The notes: generated by a model from the sequence alone, not told the origin. Counted from the first letter of the stretch, positions 1 through 6,583 are shown. The stretch: 13,411 nt of DNA from Oscillospiraceae bacterium (GCA_016295225.1 JAEDLP010000045.1:1-13411); one strand, 5' to 3'. Made by a program: numbers and translations.

Positions 1-74
1 AAAAGCTTCCGGAGGAAAGCCGGGCCCAAAGTCGTTTCGGTACGACGTATGAACCGTCAGGGTAGCACCTCTCC

Positions 75-111
75 ACCGCCTACGGCGGTCCCCCTCCCCT
101 CATAGGGGAGG
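75..111. repeat. Pair of adjacent short palindromes upstream of the first MATE gene
   Basis: Two perfect hairpins lie side by side: accgcc-tac-ggcggt (75-89) and cctcccct-cat-aggggagg (93-111). A weaker outer pairing, caggg (58-62) with ccctg (122-126), could close them into one branched structure. No T-run follows, so this is not a typical terminator. The second palindrome resembles the core of the terminator at 12502-12529 (both read ctccc...gggaggctt), which suggests a recurring palindrome type in this genome. The rest of positions 1-130 shows no supported gene on either strand. It may be the 3' flank of a gene left of the window. Confidence 0.5.
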
Positions 112-151
112 CTTTGGGACGCCCTGCACCCATGGCTCCCCGAAAAAATCC

Positions 152-180
152 TTGCAAAAAACAAAAATTTGCGCTAAACT
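152..180 (+). promoter_or_regulatory. Predicted sigma-A promoter of the first MATE gene
   Basis: A -35-like TTGCAA (152-157), a 17-bp spacer and a -10-like TAAACT (175-180) give near-ideal spacing in an AT-rich patch within GC-rich DNA. Transcription would start near 187, about 15 bases before the terminator-like hairpin at 202-235. This is a sequence prediction only. Confidence 0.5.
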
Positions 181-201
181 GATTTCCAGTGTGTTGCCGA
201 A

Positions 202-247
202 AGGCGTAAGTCCAGCTATCCCTGGACTTACGCCTCTTTTCTTTTTT
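202..247 (+). terminator. Strong intrinsic terminator hairpin in the leader of the MATE gene (possible attenuator)
   Basis: A perfect 14-bp stem (202-215 pairing with 222-235) has a 6-base loop, ctatcc, and is followed by a T-rich tail (236-247). The tail ends one base before the AGGAGG at 249-254 that serves the MATE start at 267. No promoter can fit between tail and start codon, so the pump gene must be transcribed through this hairpin. A small GNRA-capped hairpin, gcc-gaaa-ggc (196-205), overlaps the 5' arm and would compete with it, though weakly. The hairpin could instead simply end an upstream transcript and lower read-through into the pump gene. Confidence 0.8.
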
Positions 248-266
248 CAGGAGGTATCAAACAGAG

Positions 267-1643
267 ATGGAACAACCCGTAAGAAACCCCATGGGGACCG
301 CCCCGGTGGGAACCCTTATGCTCTCCATGGGCCTGCCCATCATGCTCTCCATGATGATCCAGGCCCTCTACAACATCGTGGACAGCGCCTTCGTCTCCAA
401 CATGGCCGGGGGCGAGACCGCCCTCAACGCCCTGACCCTGGCCTTCCCTGTCCAGATGCTCATGGTGGCCGTGAGCATCGGCACCGGCGTGGGGGTCAAC
501 GTCCTCCTGGCCAAGAGCCTGGGCCAGGGGGACCACGAGAAGGCCGCCCGGGTGGCGGGCAACGGCCTCTTCCTGGGCCTGGTCCTCACCCTGGTCTTTC
601 TGGTCTTCGGCCTGGCGGGGGTGCGGCCCTACGTGGCCAGCCAGACCGCCAACCCGGAGATCTTCGCCCTGGCCGTCACCTATCTGCGCATCTGCAGCAC
701 GGCGTCCTTCGGCATCGTCCTCTTCGGGATCTTTGAAAAGCTCCTCCAGGCCACCGGCCTGGCCAAGTACTCCACCATCGCCCAGATCACCGGGGCGGTG
801 ACCAACATCGTCCTGGACCCCATCCTCATCTATGGGCTCCTGGGCTGCCCCGCCCTGGGGGTCACCGGCGCGGCCCTGGCCACGGTCCTCGGCCAGGTGG
901 CCTCCTTCGCCCTGGCCCTCGGCTTCCACCTCACTGCCAACAAGGCCGTGAAAAAGGGCCTGCCCTACGTCAAGCCCCGTTGGAACATCATCCGGGGCAT
1001 CTATACCATCGGCCTGCCCGCCATCGTGGCCCAAGCCCTCATGTCCCTTATGACCTACGGCATTAACCTGATTCTGGTGGAGGTCAGCGAGGCCATGGTC
1101 ACCGCCTACGGCCTGTACTACAAGATCCAGCAGTTCGTCCTCTTTGCCGCCTTCGGCCTCCGGGACGCCATCACCCCCATCGTCTCCTTCGCCCACGGCA
1201 TGGGCAGCCGGAGCCGCATCACCCAGGGCATGAAGTACGGCGTGGGGTACACCCTGGCCCTCATGGCCGTGGGCATGGCCGCCCTTCTCCTCTTCGCCCG
1301 GCCCCTGTGCGGACTCTTCGGCCTGTCCGGCGCCACCCAGGCCCTGTGCGTCAGCGCCGCCCGGGTTATCTCCCTGAGCTTCCTCTTCGCCGGGTTCAAC
1401 GTGGCCCTCCAGGGGATCTTCCAGGCCATGGACTGCGGCGGATACTCCCTCATCCTGTCGGTCTGCCGCCAGCTCCTCTTCGTCCTCCCCGTGGCCTGGG
1501 GTCTGGCCCGGCTGGTCGCCCCCGACCTGTCCAACGCCTGGGCGGTGTGGCTGACCTTCCCCATCGCCGAGGGGCTCACCGCCGCCATCGCCGCCGGCCT
1601 CCTGGCCCGGCTGTACCGGGGGAAGATCCAACCCATGGGATGA
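267..1643 (+). CDS. MATE family multidrug/metabolite efflux transporter
   Basis: This encodes a 458-residue integral membrane protein of the MATE (multidrug and toxic compound extrusion) family. Such antiporters export cationic drugs or metabolites using a Na+ or H+ gradient. The length is normal for 12 membrane helices. The N-terminus carries typical MATE sequence: SMGLPIMLSMMIQALYNIVD followed by a VSNMAG stretch. Other family-like parts are GTGVGVNVLLAKSLGQGD (about 72-89) and GIFQAMDCGGYS in the second half. AGGAGG at 249-254 precedes the ATG by 12 bases, a slightly long spacing. Expression probably depends on read-through of the hairpin at 202-235. No clear terminator is seen in the 223 bp before the next gene. 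Substrate cannot be told from sequence. The style is closer to the MepA/DinF-like clades of Firmicutes than to plant-type MATEs, but that is an impression. Confidence 0.93.
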   Translation: MEQPVRNPMGTAPVGTLMLSMGLPIMLSMMIQALYNIVDSAFVSNMAGGETALNALTLAFPVQMLMVAVSIGTGVGVNVLLAKSLGQGDHEKAARVAGNGLFLGLVLTLVFLVFGLAGVRPYVASQTANPEIFALAVTYLRICSTASFGIVLFGIFEKLLQATGLAKYSTIAQITGAVTNIVLDPILIYGLLGCPALGVTGAALATVLGQVASFALALGFHLTANKAVKKGLPYVKPRWNIIRGIYTIGLPAIVAQALMSLMTYGINLILVEVSEAMVTAYGLYYKIQQFVLFAAFGLRDAITPIVSFAHGMGSRSRITQGMKYGVGYTLALMAVGMAALLLFARPLCGLFGLSGATQALCVSAARVISLSFLFAGFNVALQGIFQAMDCGGYSLILSVCRQLLFVLPVAWGLARLVAPDLSNAWAVWLTFPIAEGLTAAIAAGLLARLYRGKIQPMG

Positions 1644-1778
1644 CCGCCGCCGGAGAGCGGATGCATCTCCGCGCCAGAAAACTTGCAGAAAACCCTGCAA
1701 AAAGACGGAAAGGATGCAATTCCTGCAACCGTATCCAATCTTTTCCGGCAAAAAAAGTAAAAAAACCGGGATTCTCCG

Positions 1779-1807
1779 TTCCTTTCTCTCTCATCCTGTG
1801 GTATGAT
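1779..1807 (+). promoter_or_regulatory. Predicted promoter of the DAACS symporter gene
   Basis: A good -10 element, TATGAT (1802-1807), lies 59 bases upstream of the start codon. The matching -35 position (TTCCTT, 1779-1784, 17-bp spacer) is weak. The surrounding 1680-1810 stretch is AT-rich compared with the coding regions. Confidence 0.4.
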
Positions 1808-1866
1808 AGCAAATCGTGAGTTATTTTCCCCTGCAACCAAAATCCAACCATAACAGGAGGCCACGT

Positions 1867-3108
1867 ATGAGTGGAACAAGAGAGAAAAAGAAACTGTCCC
1901 TGACCACCTGGATCGCTCTGGGTCTGGTCCTGGGCGTCATCGCGGGTCTCGCCTTCCAGGGCGCGCCCGACGTCGCCACAGAGTATATCAAGCCCTTCGG
2001 CACCATCTACCTGAACCTCATTAAGATGGTGGTGGTTCCCGTGGTGCTGCTGTCCATCATGCAGGGCATCGTGTCCCTTCAGGACGTGCGCAAGGTGGGC
2101 TCCATCGGCGTGAAGACCATTTGCTTCTACCTGGTTACCACCGCCATCGCCATCACCCTGGGCCTGATCCTGGCCAACGTCCTCCAGGTGGGCGCGGGCT
2201 ACACCATCTCCACCGAGGGCCTGAGCTACGAGGCCGCCGAGGCCCCCGGCCTCATGGATACCCTGGTGAATATCTTCCCCTCCAACTTCTTCCAGCCCCT
2301 GGCTGACGCCACCATGCTCCAGGTCATCGTCATCGCCCTGTTCTTCGGCTTCGGCATCATCCTGGCCGGGGAGAAGGGCAAGCTGGCCAAGGATCTGGTG
2401 GACAGCTGCGCCGAGGTCAGCTTCAAGGTCATGTTTATCATCCTGAAGCTCTCCCCCATCGGCGTCTTCGCGCTGATCTGCCCCGTGGTGGCCTCCAACG
2501 GCCCCGACGTGCTGCTCCCCCTGCTGAAGGTCATCCTGGTGGCCTACGCCGCCTACATCATCCACATGATCGTGACCTACTCCACCGCCGTGAAGCTGGC
2601 CTCCGGCATGAGCCCCCTGAAGTTCTTCCAGGGCATGTCTGAGCCCATCCTCTTCGCCTTCTCCTCCGCATCCAGCGTGGGCACCCTGCCCTTCAACATG
2701 GACGCCACCCAGCAGATGGGCGCCCGCAAGGAGATCTCCTCCTTCGTGCTGCCCCTGGGCGCCACCATCAACATGGACGGAACCGCCATCTACCAGGGCG
2801 TGTGCGCCATCTTCATCGCCCAGATCTTCGGCGTGGATCTGACCATTGCCCAGCAGCTCACCATCATCCTGACCGCCACCCTGGCCTCCATCGGCACCGC
2901 CGGGGTTCCCGGCGCGGGCATGATCATGCTGGCCATGGTGCTGGAGTCCGTGGGCCTGCCCCTGGAGGGCATCGCCCTGGTGGCCGGCATCGACCGCATT
3001 CTGGACATGGGCCGCACCACCGTCAACATCACCGGCGACGCCGCCTGCACCATGTGCGTGGACGCCTGGGAAAAGAAGCGGGAGGCCAGAAAGCAGAAGA
3101 CCGCCTGA
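1867..3108 (+). CDS. Dicarboxylate/amino acid:cation (DAACS) symporter, glutamate/aspartate type
   Basis: This 413-residue secondary transporter belongs to the DAACS/SLC1 family, which imports acidic amino acids or C4-dicarboxylates with Na+ or H+. The family core motifs are present: a serine-rich hairpin-1 tip SSASS (266-270), NMDGT (302-306), AGVPGAG (345-351, hairpin 2) and the TM8 binding-site run DRILDMGRTTVN (376-387). Aligned with the archaeal GltPh site, D376, D380, R383, T384 and N387 fall on D390, D394, R397, T398 and N401. The arginine at the R397 position binds the side-chain carboxylate, so an acidic substrate is likely, unlike the Ser/Thr carrier SstT. The start at 1867 was chosen because AGGAGG lies just upstream; an in-frame GTG at 1816 has no such site. 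It ends at the two-way terminator shared with rubrerythrin. Confidence 0.93.
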   Translation: MSGTREKKKLSLTTWIALGLVLGVIAGLAFQGAPDVATEYIKPFGTIYLNLIKMVVVPVVLLSIMQGIVSLQDVRKVGSIGVKTICFYLVTTAIAITLGLILANVLQVGAGYTISTEGLSYEAAEAPGLMDTLVNIFPSNFFQPLADATMLQVIVIALFFGFGIILAGEKGKLAKDLVDSCAEVSFKVMFIILKLSPIGVFALICPVVASNGPDVLLPLLKVILVAYAAYIIHMIVTYSTAVKLASGMSPLKFFQGMSEPILFAFSSASSVGTLPFNMDATQQMGARKEISSFVLPLGATINMDGTAIYQGVCAIFIAQIFGVDLTIAQQLTIILTATLASIGTAGVPGAGMIMLAMVLESVGLPLEGIALVAGIDRILDMGRTTVNITGDAACTMCVDAWEKKREARKQKTA

Positions 3109-3176
3109 GCCGGCCTTCCCCGGGAAATTATGTGGGGTGACCCACCAACGCCCCAGCCCCCCCTCATCTCCTCAAC

Positions 3177-3211
3177 AAAAAAGGAAGCCGCGGACGCGGC
3201 TTCCTTTTTTT
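3177..3211. terminator. Bidirectional intrinsic terminator between the symporter and rubrerythrin genes
   Basis: A 15-bp stem (3177-3191 with 3196-3210) with a ggac loop has an A-run on the left and a T-run on the right, so it works on both strands. The stem core is ggaagccgc/gcggcttcc. It lies between the convergent stops at 3108 and 3222 and serves both genes. Confidence 0.9.
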
Positions 3212-3221
3212 ATAATATGGA

Positions 3222-3755
3222 TTAGTAGTTGTCTGCCTTGATCTCGAAGTAAGCCTGGGGATATCCGCAGACGGGGCACTCGGCGGGAGCCTCGTCGCCA
3301 TACTCCAGGTGACCGCAGTTGCGGCAGTACCAGACCTTCACGGCGGGCTTCTTGAAGACCTGTTCGGCCTCCAGGTTCTCCACCAGCTTCAGGTAACGCT
3401 CATAGTGGGACTTCTCGATCTCGCCCACAAAGGCGAACATATCGGCGATGCGGTGGAACCCTTCCTCCCGGGCCTCCTCTGCCATGCGCTTGTACATGCT
3501 GGTCCACTCCTCGTGCTCACCCTCGGCGGCGGCCATCAGGTTCTCGGCGGTGGTGCCGATGCCGGAGAGCTCCTTGAACCACAGCTTGGCGTGTTCCTTC
3601 TCGTTGCCGGCGGTCTCCTCAAAGAAAGCGGCGATCTGCTCATAGCCCTCCTTGCGGGCGACCTCTGCGAAGTAGGTATACTTATTTCTTGCCTGGCTCT
3701 CACCGGCGAAGGCTTCCATCAGGTTGGCCTCGGTCTTGCTGCCTTTCAGTTCCAT
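3222..3755 (-). CDS. rbr: Rubrerythrin (non-haem diiron peroxidase)
   Basis: This 177-residue cytoplasmic protein reduces hydrogen peroxide in anaerobes, receiving electrons through its rubredoxin-like domain. The N-terminal ferritin-like four-helix domain (about 1-135) carries iron ligands in GESQARNKY (E19) and ExxH at E52-H55. A second helix pair has EGEHEEW and a second ExxH in GEIEKSHYERY. The C-terminal rubredoxin-type iron site has four cysteines: C144 and C147 (CRNCG) and C160 and C163 (CPVCGYPQ). Length and domain order match classical rubrerythrin. On the minus strand AAAGGAGA precedes the ATG. It is monocistronic, with the shared terminator downstream and a divergent lipoprotein gene upstream. 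Regulation by a peroxide- or iron-sensing repressor is plausible from family knowledge, but I cannot show a clear operator. Confidence 0.96.
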   Translation of the reverse strand: MELKGSKTEANLMEAFAGESQARNKYTYFAEVARKEGYEQIAAFFEETAGNEKEHAKLWFKELSGIGTTAENLMAAAEGEHEEWTSMYKRMAEEAREEGFHRIADMFAFVGEIEKSHYERYLKLVENLEAEQVFKKPAVKVWYCRNCGHLEYGDEAPAECPVCGYPQAYFEIKADNY

Positions 3756-3822
3756 AGTCGTTCTCCTTTCAAGCTATGTTTTTTCATGGAATCTATGTGA
3801 GTCATTGGGGTGTACAATGATC

Positions 3823-3840
3823 TATAGTATCCTTATTATA
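3823..3840 (-). promoter_or_regulatory. Putative -10 region and AT-rich pseudo-palindrome upstream of rubrerythrin
   Basis: Read on the minus strand, a perfect TATAAT -10 element sits at 3840-3835, about 80 bases upstream of the rbr start. No good -35 box lies 16-18 bp further up. The -10 is the left half of an imperfect inverted repeat, TATAATAAGGATACTATA (12 of 18 positions symmetric), so a repressor could cover the promoter. It does not match the PerR or Fur consensus spacing well. Confidence 0.35.
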
Positions 3841-3881
3841 CTCCATGCACACCGTCCCACACTGTGACTTTGGCACATTTT

Positions 3882-3917
3882 CGAGAAAAAAACAAGAGAA
3901 ATTTTGGATTTTTCTCG
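3882..3917. repeat. AT-rich inverted repeat in the rbr/lipoprotein divergent region
   Basis: CGAGAAAAA (3882-3890) and TTTTTCTCG (3909-3917) form a perfect 9-bp inverted repeat around an 18-base AT-rich spacer. It lies between the two divergent genes, upstream of both. It could be an operator, or a weak terminator-like structure. No function can be assigned from sequence alone. Confidence 0.4.
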
Positions 3918-3998
3918 TCCCTTTAAAATCTGCATTCCGACGCATACTAGGGAAGCGGCTTTTGCCGACAACATGACGAAACCAATCGGAGGGAATGT

Positions 3999-4484
3999 AT
4001 GTTACGATCCATCATGACCGCCGCTCTCATCCTGTCTCTCAGCCTGACTGCCGCAGGCTGCGGCGCCAACAACAACGCATCCACCGCGGCCCACCGCTGG
4101 AACGACGGGGTCAACAACGCCCAGATCCAGCAGAACCTGGCCCGGGGAGGTCCCCTGGATGGCCGGGACACCGACGGAACCTACTACGCCGACGGGAACG
4201 GCCGAGTGAACGGCTACCGGGCCAACTCTGCCGACGGCAGCCGGACCAGCCTGGGCAACGGCCTGACCAACGCCGGCGAGGACCTGGCCCGGGGGGCCGG
4301 GGCCGCCGCCCAGGGTGTGGGCGACGCCGTGGAAGACGCGCTGGACGGGATGACCGGCACCAACAACAATAACAATAACAACACCAACCCTGCCGCCAAC
4401 AGCGGCATCAACGCGGGCAACAGCGTCAATCCTCCTGTGAACAACACCAACAGAACCACCAACAACGGAACCACTGCAAAGTGA
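3999..4484 (+). CDS. Asn-rich putative lipoprotein of unknown function
   Basis: I do not recognise this 161-residue protein. Its N-terminus is a lipoprotein signal: MLRS, a hydrophobic stretch, then TAAGC with the likely lipidated cysteine at C21. It should therefore be anchored on the outer face of the membrane. The -3 residue is Ala rather than the preferred Leu, so the lipobox is acceptable but not ideal. The mature part is hydrophilic, with no further membrane segment. A middle portion (about 30-85) is rich in Gly/Asp/Asn and contains GGPLDGRDTDGTYYADGNG. A short Ala/Gly/Asp/Glu-rich segment follows (about 89-115), and then a low-complexity Asn/Thr tail with seven consecutive Asn codons near 4362-4384. 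GGAGGG (3988-3993) sets the start; an ATG at 3995 is in another frame. It appears to be monocistronic, with its own terminator. Confidence 0.8.
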   Translation: MLRSIMTAALILSLSLTAAGCGANNNASTAAHRWNDGVNNAQIQQNLARGGPLDGRDTDGTYYADGNGRVNGYRANSADGSRTSLGNGLTNAGEDLARGAGAAAQGVGDAVEDALDGMTGTNNNNNNNTNPAANSGINAGNSVNPPVNNTNRTTNNGTTAK

Positions 4485-4491
4485 TTGAACC

Positions 4492-4545
4492 CGGGACAGT
4501 CTGACCGGACGGCCCTCGGCTGACAAAGCCGATTGCTCTGTCCCG
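4492..4545 (+). other. Folded RNA segment in the 3' untranslated region of the lipoprotein gene
   Basis: An 8-bp outer stem, cgggacag (4492-4499) with ctgtcccg (4538-4545), encloses an inner 6-bp hairpin, tcggct/agccga (4516-4521 with 4527-4532). It starts 8 bases after the lipoprotein stop and precedes the terminator at 4563-4613. It may stabilise the mRNA 3' end or be part of a small 3'-derived RNA. No known riboswitch class is recognised. Confidence 0.4.
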
Positions 4546-4562
4546 CCGTAACTCCAGCCCAC

Positions 4563-4613
4563 AAAGGCGTTCCTCCTGGTCTAGTCTACCCAGAGGAACG
4601 TCTTTCTTTTTTT
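4563..4613 (+). terminator. Intrinsic terminator of the lipoprotein gene
   Basis: A 12-bp stem (4563-4574 with 4594-4605, one G-T wobble) is extended by ctgg/ccag and followed by a T-rich tail to 4613. It isolates the lipoprotein transcript from the rapZ promoter at 4656. Confidence 0.88.
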
Positions 4614-4655
4614 CCAAAACGTGGACAGCGCCCCTTGCTTGTCCGGCGTAAATGC

Positions 4656-4684
4656 TTGCCCCGCCCTTATCTCCGTGGTATAAT
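4656..4684 (+). promoter_or_regulatory. Predicted sigma-A promoter of rapZ and the downstream block
   Basis: TTGCCC (4656-4661), a 17-bp spacer and a perfect TATAAT (4679-4684) lie 40 bp upstream of the rapZ start and just after the preceding terminator. This is the clearest promoter in the window and probably drives rapZ and whiA, perhaps through to dnaE and cls. Confidence 0.75.
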
Positions 4685-4724
4685 AATATGATATATCAAT
4701 CGTGCAACCGTTGGGGGGATCTCT

Positions 4725-5588
4725 ATGGAATTCATCATCATCTCCGGCCTGTCCGGCGCGGGCAAATCCTCCGCTGCCTCCTTCCTGGAAGACCTGGGGT
4801 TCTACTGCGTGGATAACCTCCCCGTGGCCCTCATCACCAGCTTTGCCGGCCTCTGCATGGCCGGGGCCGGCACCGGGAAATACAGCCGGGTGGCCCTGGT
4901 GACGGACATTCGCGGCGGCCAGACCTTCGACGAGCTCTTCCAGGCCCTGGACGAGCTGACCGCCATGAAGCTGGACTACCAGCTCCTCTTCGTGGAGGCC
5001 TCCGACGAGGTTATCATCAAGCGCTACAAGGAGACCCGCCACAACCATCCCCTTTGCCGCCAGGGCTATTCTCTGCCCGAGGCCGTCCAGTTCGAGCGGA
5101 CCGCCCTGGAGCCCGTCCGCCGCCGGGCCAGCCACATCCTGAACTCCACCGGCCTGAACCTCTCCAAGTTCCGGGGGGAGCTGCTGCGGCTCTTCGGCAT
5201 GGGGGCCCCCAACGAGGCCATCACCGTGTCGGTGACCTCCTTCGGCTTCAAGTACGGCATCCCCATCGACGCCGACCTGGTCTTCGACGTGCGCTTCCTC
5301 CCCAATCCCTACTACATCCCCGAGCTGAAGGAGTGCACCGGCCTGGAGGAGGACGTCTGGGCCTTCCTCTTCGGCTACCGGCAGACTCACGAGTTCCTGC
5401 GGCATCTGGAGGAGCTTCTGGCCTTCCTGCTGCCCCAGTACGCCGAGGAGGGCAAGGCCTCCCTGGTCATCGCCATCGGCTGCACCGGCGGACACCACCG
5501 CTCCGTGGCTATGGCCCACGCCGTCACCGACTTCATCCGCCAAAAGGGCTACAGCGTGGAGGAACAGCACAGAGACATATCCCGGTAA
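4725..5588 (+). CDS. rapZ: RapZ/YvcJ family nucleotide-binding protein (RNase adapter RapZ)
   Basis: This 287-residue cytoplasmic P-loop protein is close to the family norm of about 285-295. The Walker A motif GLSGAGKS lies at 8-15, followed by the characteristic CVDNLP near residue 30. DIRGG occurs near residue 65, and the C-terminal signature GCTGGHHRSV is at 252-261. In Escherichia coli RapZ senses glucosamine-6-phosphate and guides RNase E to the GlmZ small RNA. In Bacillus subtilis the homologue YvcJ binds and hydrolyses nucleotides, and its role is less clear. No GlmZ-type partner is expected in Firmicutes, so the E. coli mechanism should not be assumed here. A G-rich ribosome binding site (gggggg) precedes the ATG. 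whiA follows after 23 bp; the usual middle gene yvcK/glmR is missing. Confidence 0.95.
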   Translation: MEFIIISGLSGAGKSSAASFLEDLGFYCVDNLPVALITSFAGLCMAGAGTGKYSRVALVTDIRGGQTFDELFQALDELTAMKLDYQLLFVEASDEVIIKRYKETRHNHPLCRQGYSLPEAVQFERTALEPVRRRASHILNSTGLNLSKFRGELLRLFGMGAPNEAITVSVTSFGFKYGIPIDADLVFDVRFLPNPYYIPELKECTGLEEDVWAFLFGYRQTHEFLRHLEELLAFLLPQYAEEGKASLVIAIGCTGGHHRSVAMAHAVTDFIRQKGYSVEEQHRDISR

Positions 5589-5611
5589 ATTTTTGAAAGG
5601 GAGGAACCGCC

Positions 5612-6517
5612 ATGTCATTTGCCAGCGATGTCAAGGCCGAGCTCTGCCGGTCCAAGCTCTCCCGCAAATGCTGCGCCCAGGCCGAGGCCTGCGGCGTGCT
5701 GCTCTACTGCAACCGCTTCTCCCCCGGCGAGGTGAAGATCGTCACCGAGTCGCAGCCCTTCGGCCACCGGCTCTCCGCCCTCTTCCACAAGGCCTTCGGC
5801 CTGTCCTTCGACGAGAAGGGGGACCCGGACAGCCCCAAGCAGGTCTTCTCCATCACCGATCCCCACAAGCTGGAGCTTCTGTGGGATCTGTGCGCCTTCG
5901 ACCCCACAGGCCCCGCCCACCACATCAACTTCGGCATGCTGGAGGAGCCCCACTGCCGCCAGGCCTTCCTGCGGGGGGCCTTTCTGGCCGGCGGCTCGGT
6001 GACCGACCCCCTGAAGGGCTACCACCTGGAGCTGTCCACCACCCACCGGTCGGTGAGTCGGGAGATGACCACCCTCCTCCTGGAGCTGGGCTACGCCCCC
6101 AAGGAGGTCACCCGGAAGGCCAACTACATCACCTACTTCAAGCAGAGCGAGGCGGTGGAGGACCTCCTCACCGCCATCGGCGCGCCGGTGTCCGCCATGG
6201 AGCTCATGAACGCCAAGGCGGAGAAACTCCTGCGCAACGGGGTCAACCGCCGGGTGAACTGCGAGGCCGCCAACGTGGACAAGACCGTGGACGCCGCCAT
6301 GGAGCAGCGGCAGGCCATCCAGGCCCTGCGGGCAGCGGGGGTCCTGGACGAGCTGACCCCCAAGCTCCGGGAGGCCGCCCGGCTGCGGGAGGCTAACCCC
6401 GAGCTCTCCCTGTCCCAGCTGGCCGGGCTGTGCGATCCCCCGGTGACCAAGTCCTCCCTGAGCCACCGCCTGAGAAAACTCATCGACCTGAGCAAAAAGC
6501 TGGAGGCGGAGGGGTGA
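5612..6517 (+). CDS. whiA: DNA-binding protein WhiA (sporulation/cell division regulator family)
   Basis: WhiA combines a degenerate LAGLIDADG homing-endonuclease-like domain with a C-terminal helix-turn-helix. In Streptomyces it activates sporulation genes with WhiB; in Bacillus subtilis it affects cell division and chromosome segregation. This 301-residue protein is slightly short for the family. The start MSFASDVKAEL is typical. The LAGLIDADG-like segment is FLRGAFLAGGSV (119-130), lacking catalytic acids as expected. NRRVNCEAANVDKTV is a hallmark stretch, and the HTH lies near 265-290 (LSLSQLAGL to SSLSHRLRKL). GGGAGG lies upstream of the ATG. It is almost certainly cotranscribed with rapZ. 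The following 421 bp is non-coding. Confidence 0.96.
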   Translation: MSFASDVKAELCRSKLSRKCCAQAEACGVLLYCNRFSPGEVKIVTESQPFGHRLSALFHKAFGLSFDEKGDPDSPKQVFSITDPHKLELLWDLCAFDPTGPAHHINFGMLEEPHCRQAFLRGAFLAGGSVTDPLKGYHLELSTTHRSVSREMTTLLLELGYAPKEVTRKANYITYFKQSEAVEDLLTAIGAPVSAMELMNAKAEKLLRNGVNRRVNCEAANVDKTVDAAMEQRQAIQALRAAGVLDELTPKLREAARLREANPELSLSQLAGLCDPPVTKSSLSHRLRKLIDLSKKLEAEG

Positions 6518-6566
6518 GGCTTTTCCCTACCGCCATTTCTCCCGAGAAACGGCGGCCCAAAGAGGG

Positions 6567-6583
6567 CCAGGGCTCTGCCCTGG
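6567..6583 (+). repeat. Hairpin just inside the left end of the inverted-repeat element
   Basis: A perfect 7-bp stem, ccagggc-tct-gccctgg, follows directly after the left terminal repeat. There is no counterpart at the right end, so it is not part of the terminal repeats. It has no T-run and is not a terminator. Confidence 0.5.

Noticed and set aside
1..75. T-box or RNase P RNA fragment
   Set aside because: agggtagcacc loosely recalls the T-box AGGGTGGNACC, and ggaggaaag recalls an RNase P motif. The surrounding conserved helices and a matching T-box terminator are absent.
132..182. 16-codon upstream frame (MAPRKNPCKKQKFALN) as a leader peptide for attenuation
   Set aside because: It overlaps the predicted promoter, so it would not be on the transcript. 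It has no good ribosome binding site, and its stop lies too far from the hairpin for a stalled ribosome to cover the 5' arm.
1683..1750. Terminator after the first MATE gene
   Set aside because: Only short hairpins are present (ttgcag/ctgcaa; cggaaa/tttccg), and no T-run follows either of them.
228..1751. 507-codon open frame on the minus strand opposite the first MATE gene
   Set aside because: It is Gly/Asp/His/Gln-rich low-complexity sequence with no recognisable domain. It is an artefact of G/C-rich third codon positions. Similar minus-strand frames opposite dnaE (9041-10264) and cls (10779-12515) were rejected for the same reason.
5963..6001. Active homing endonuclease suggested by the LAGLIDADG-like segment
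   Set aside because: This is the degenerate domain found in all WhiA proteins, and the catalytic acidic residues are not present.
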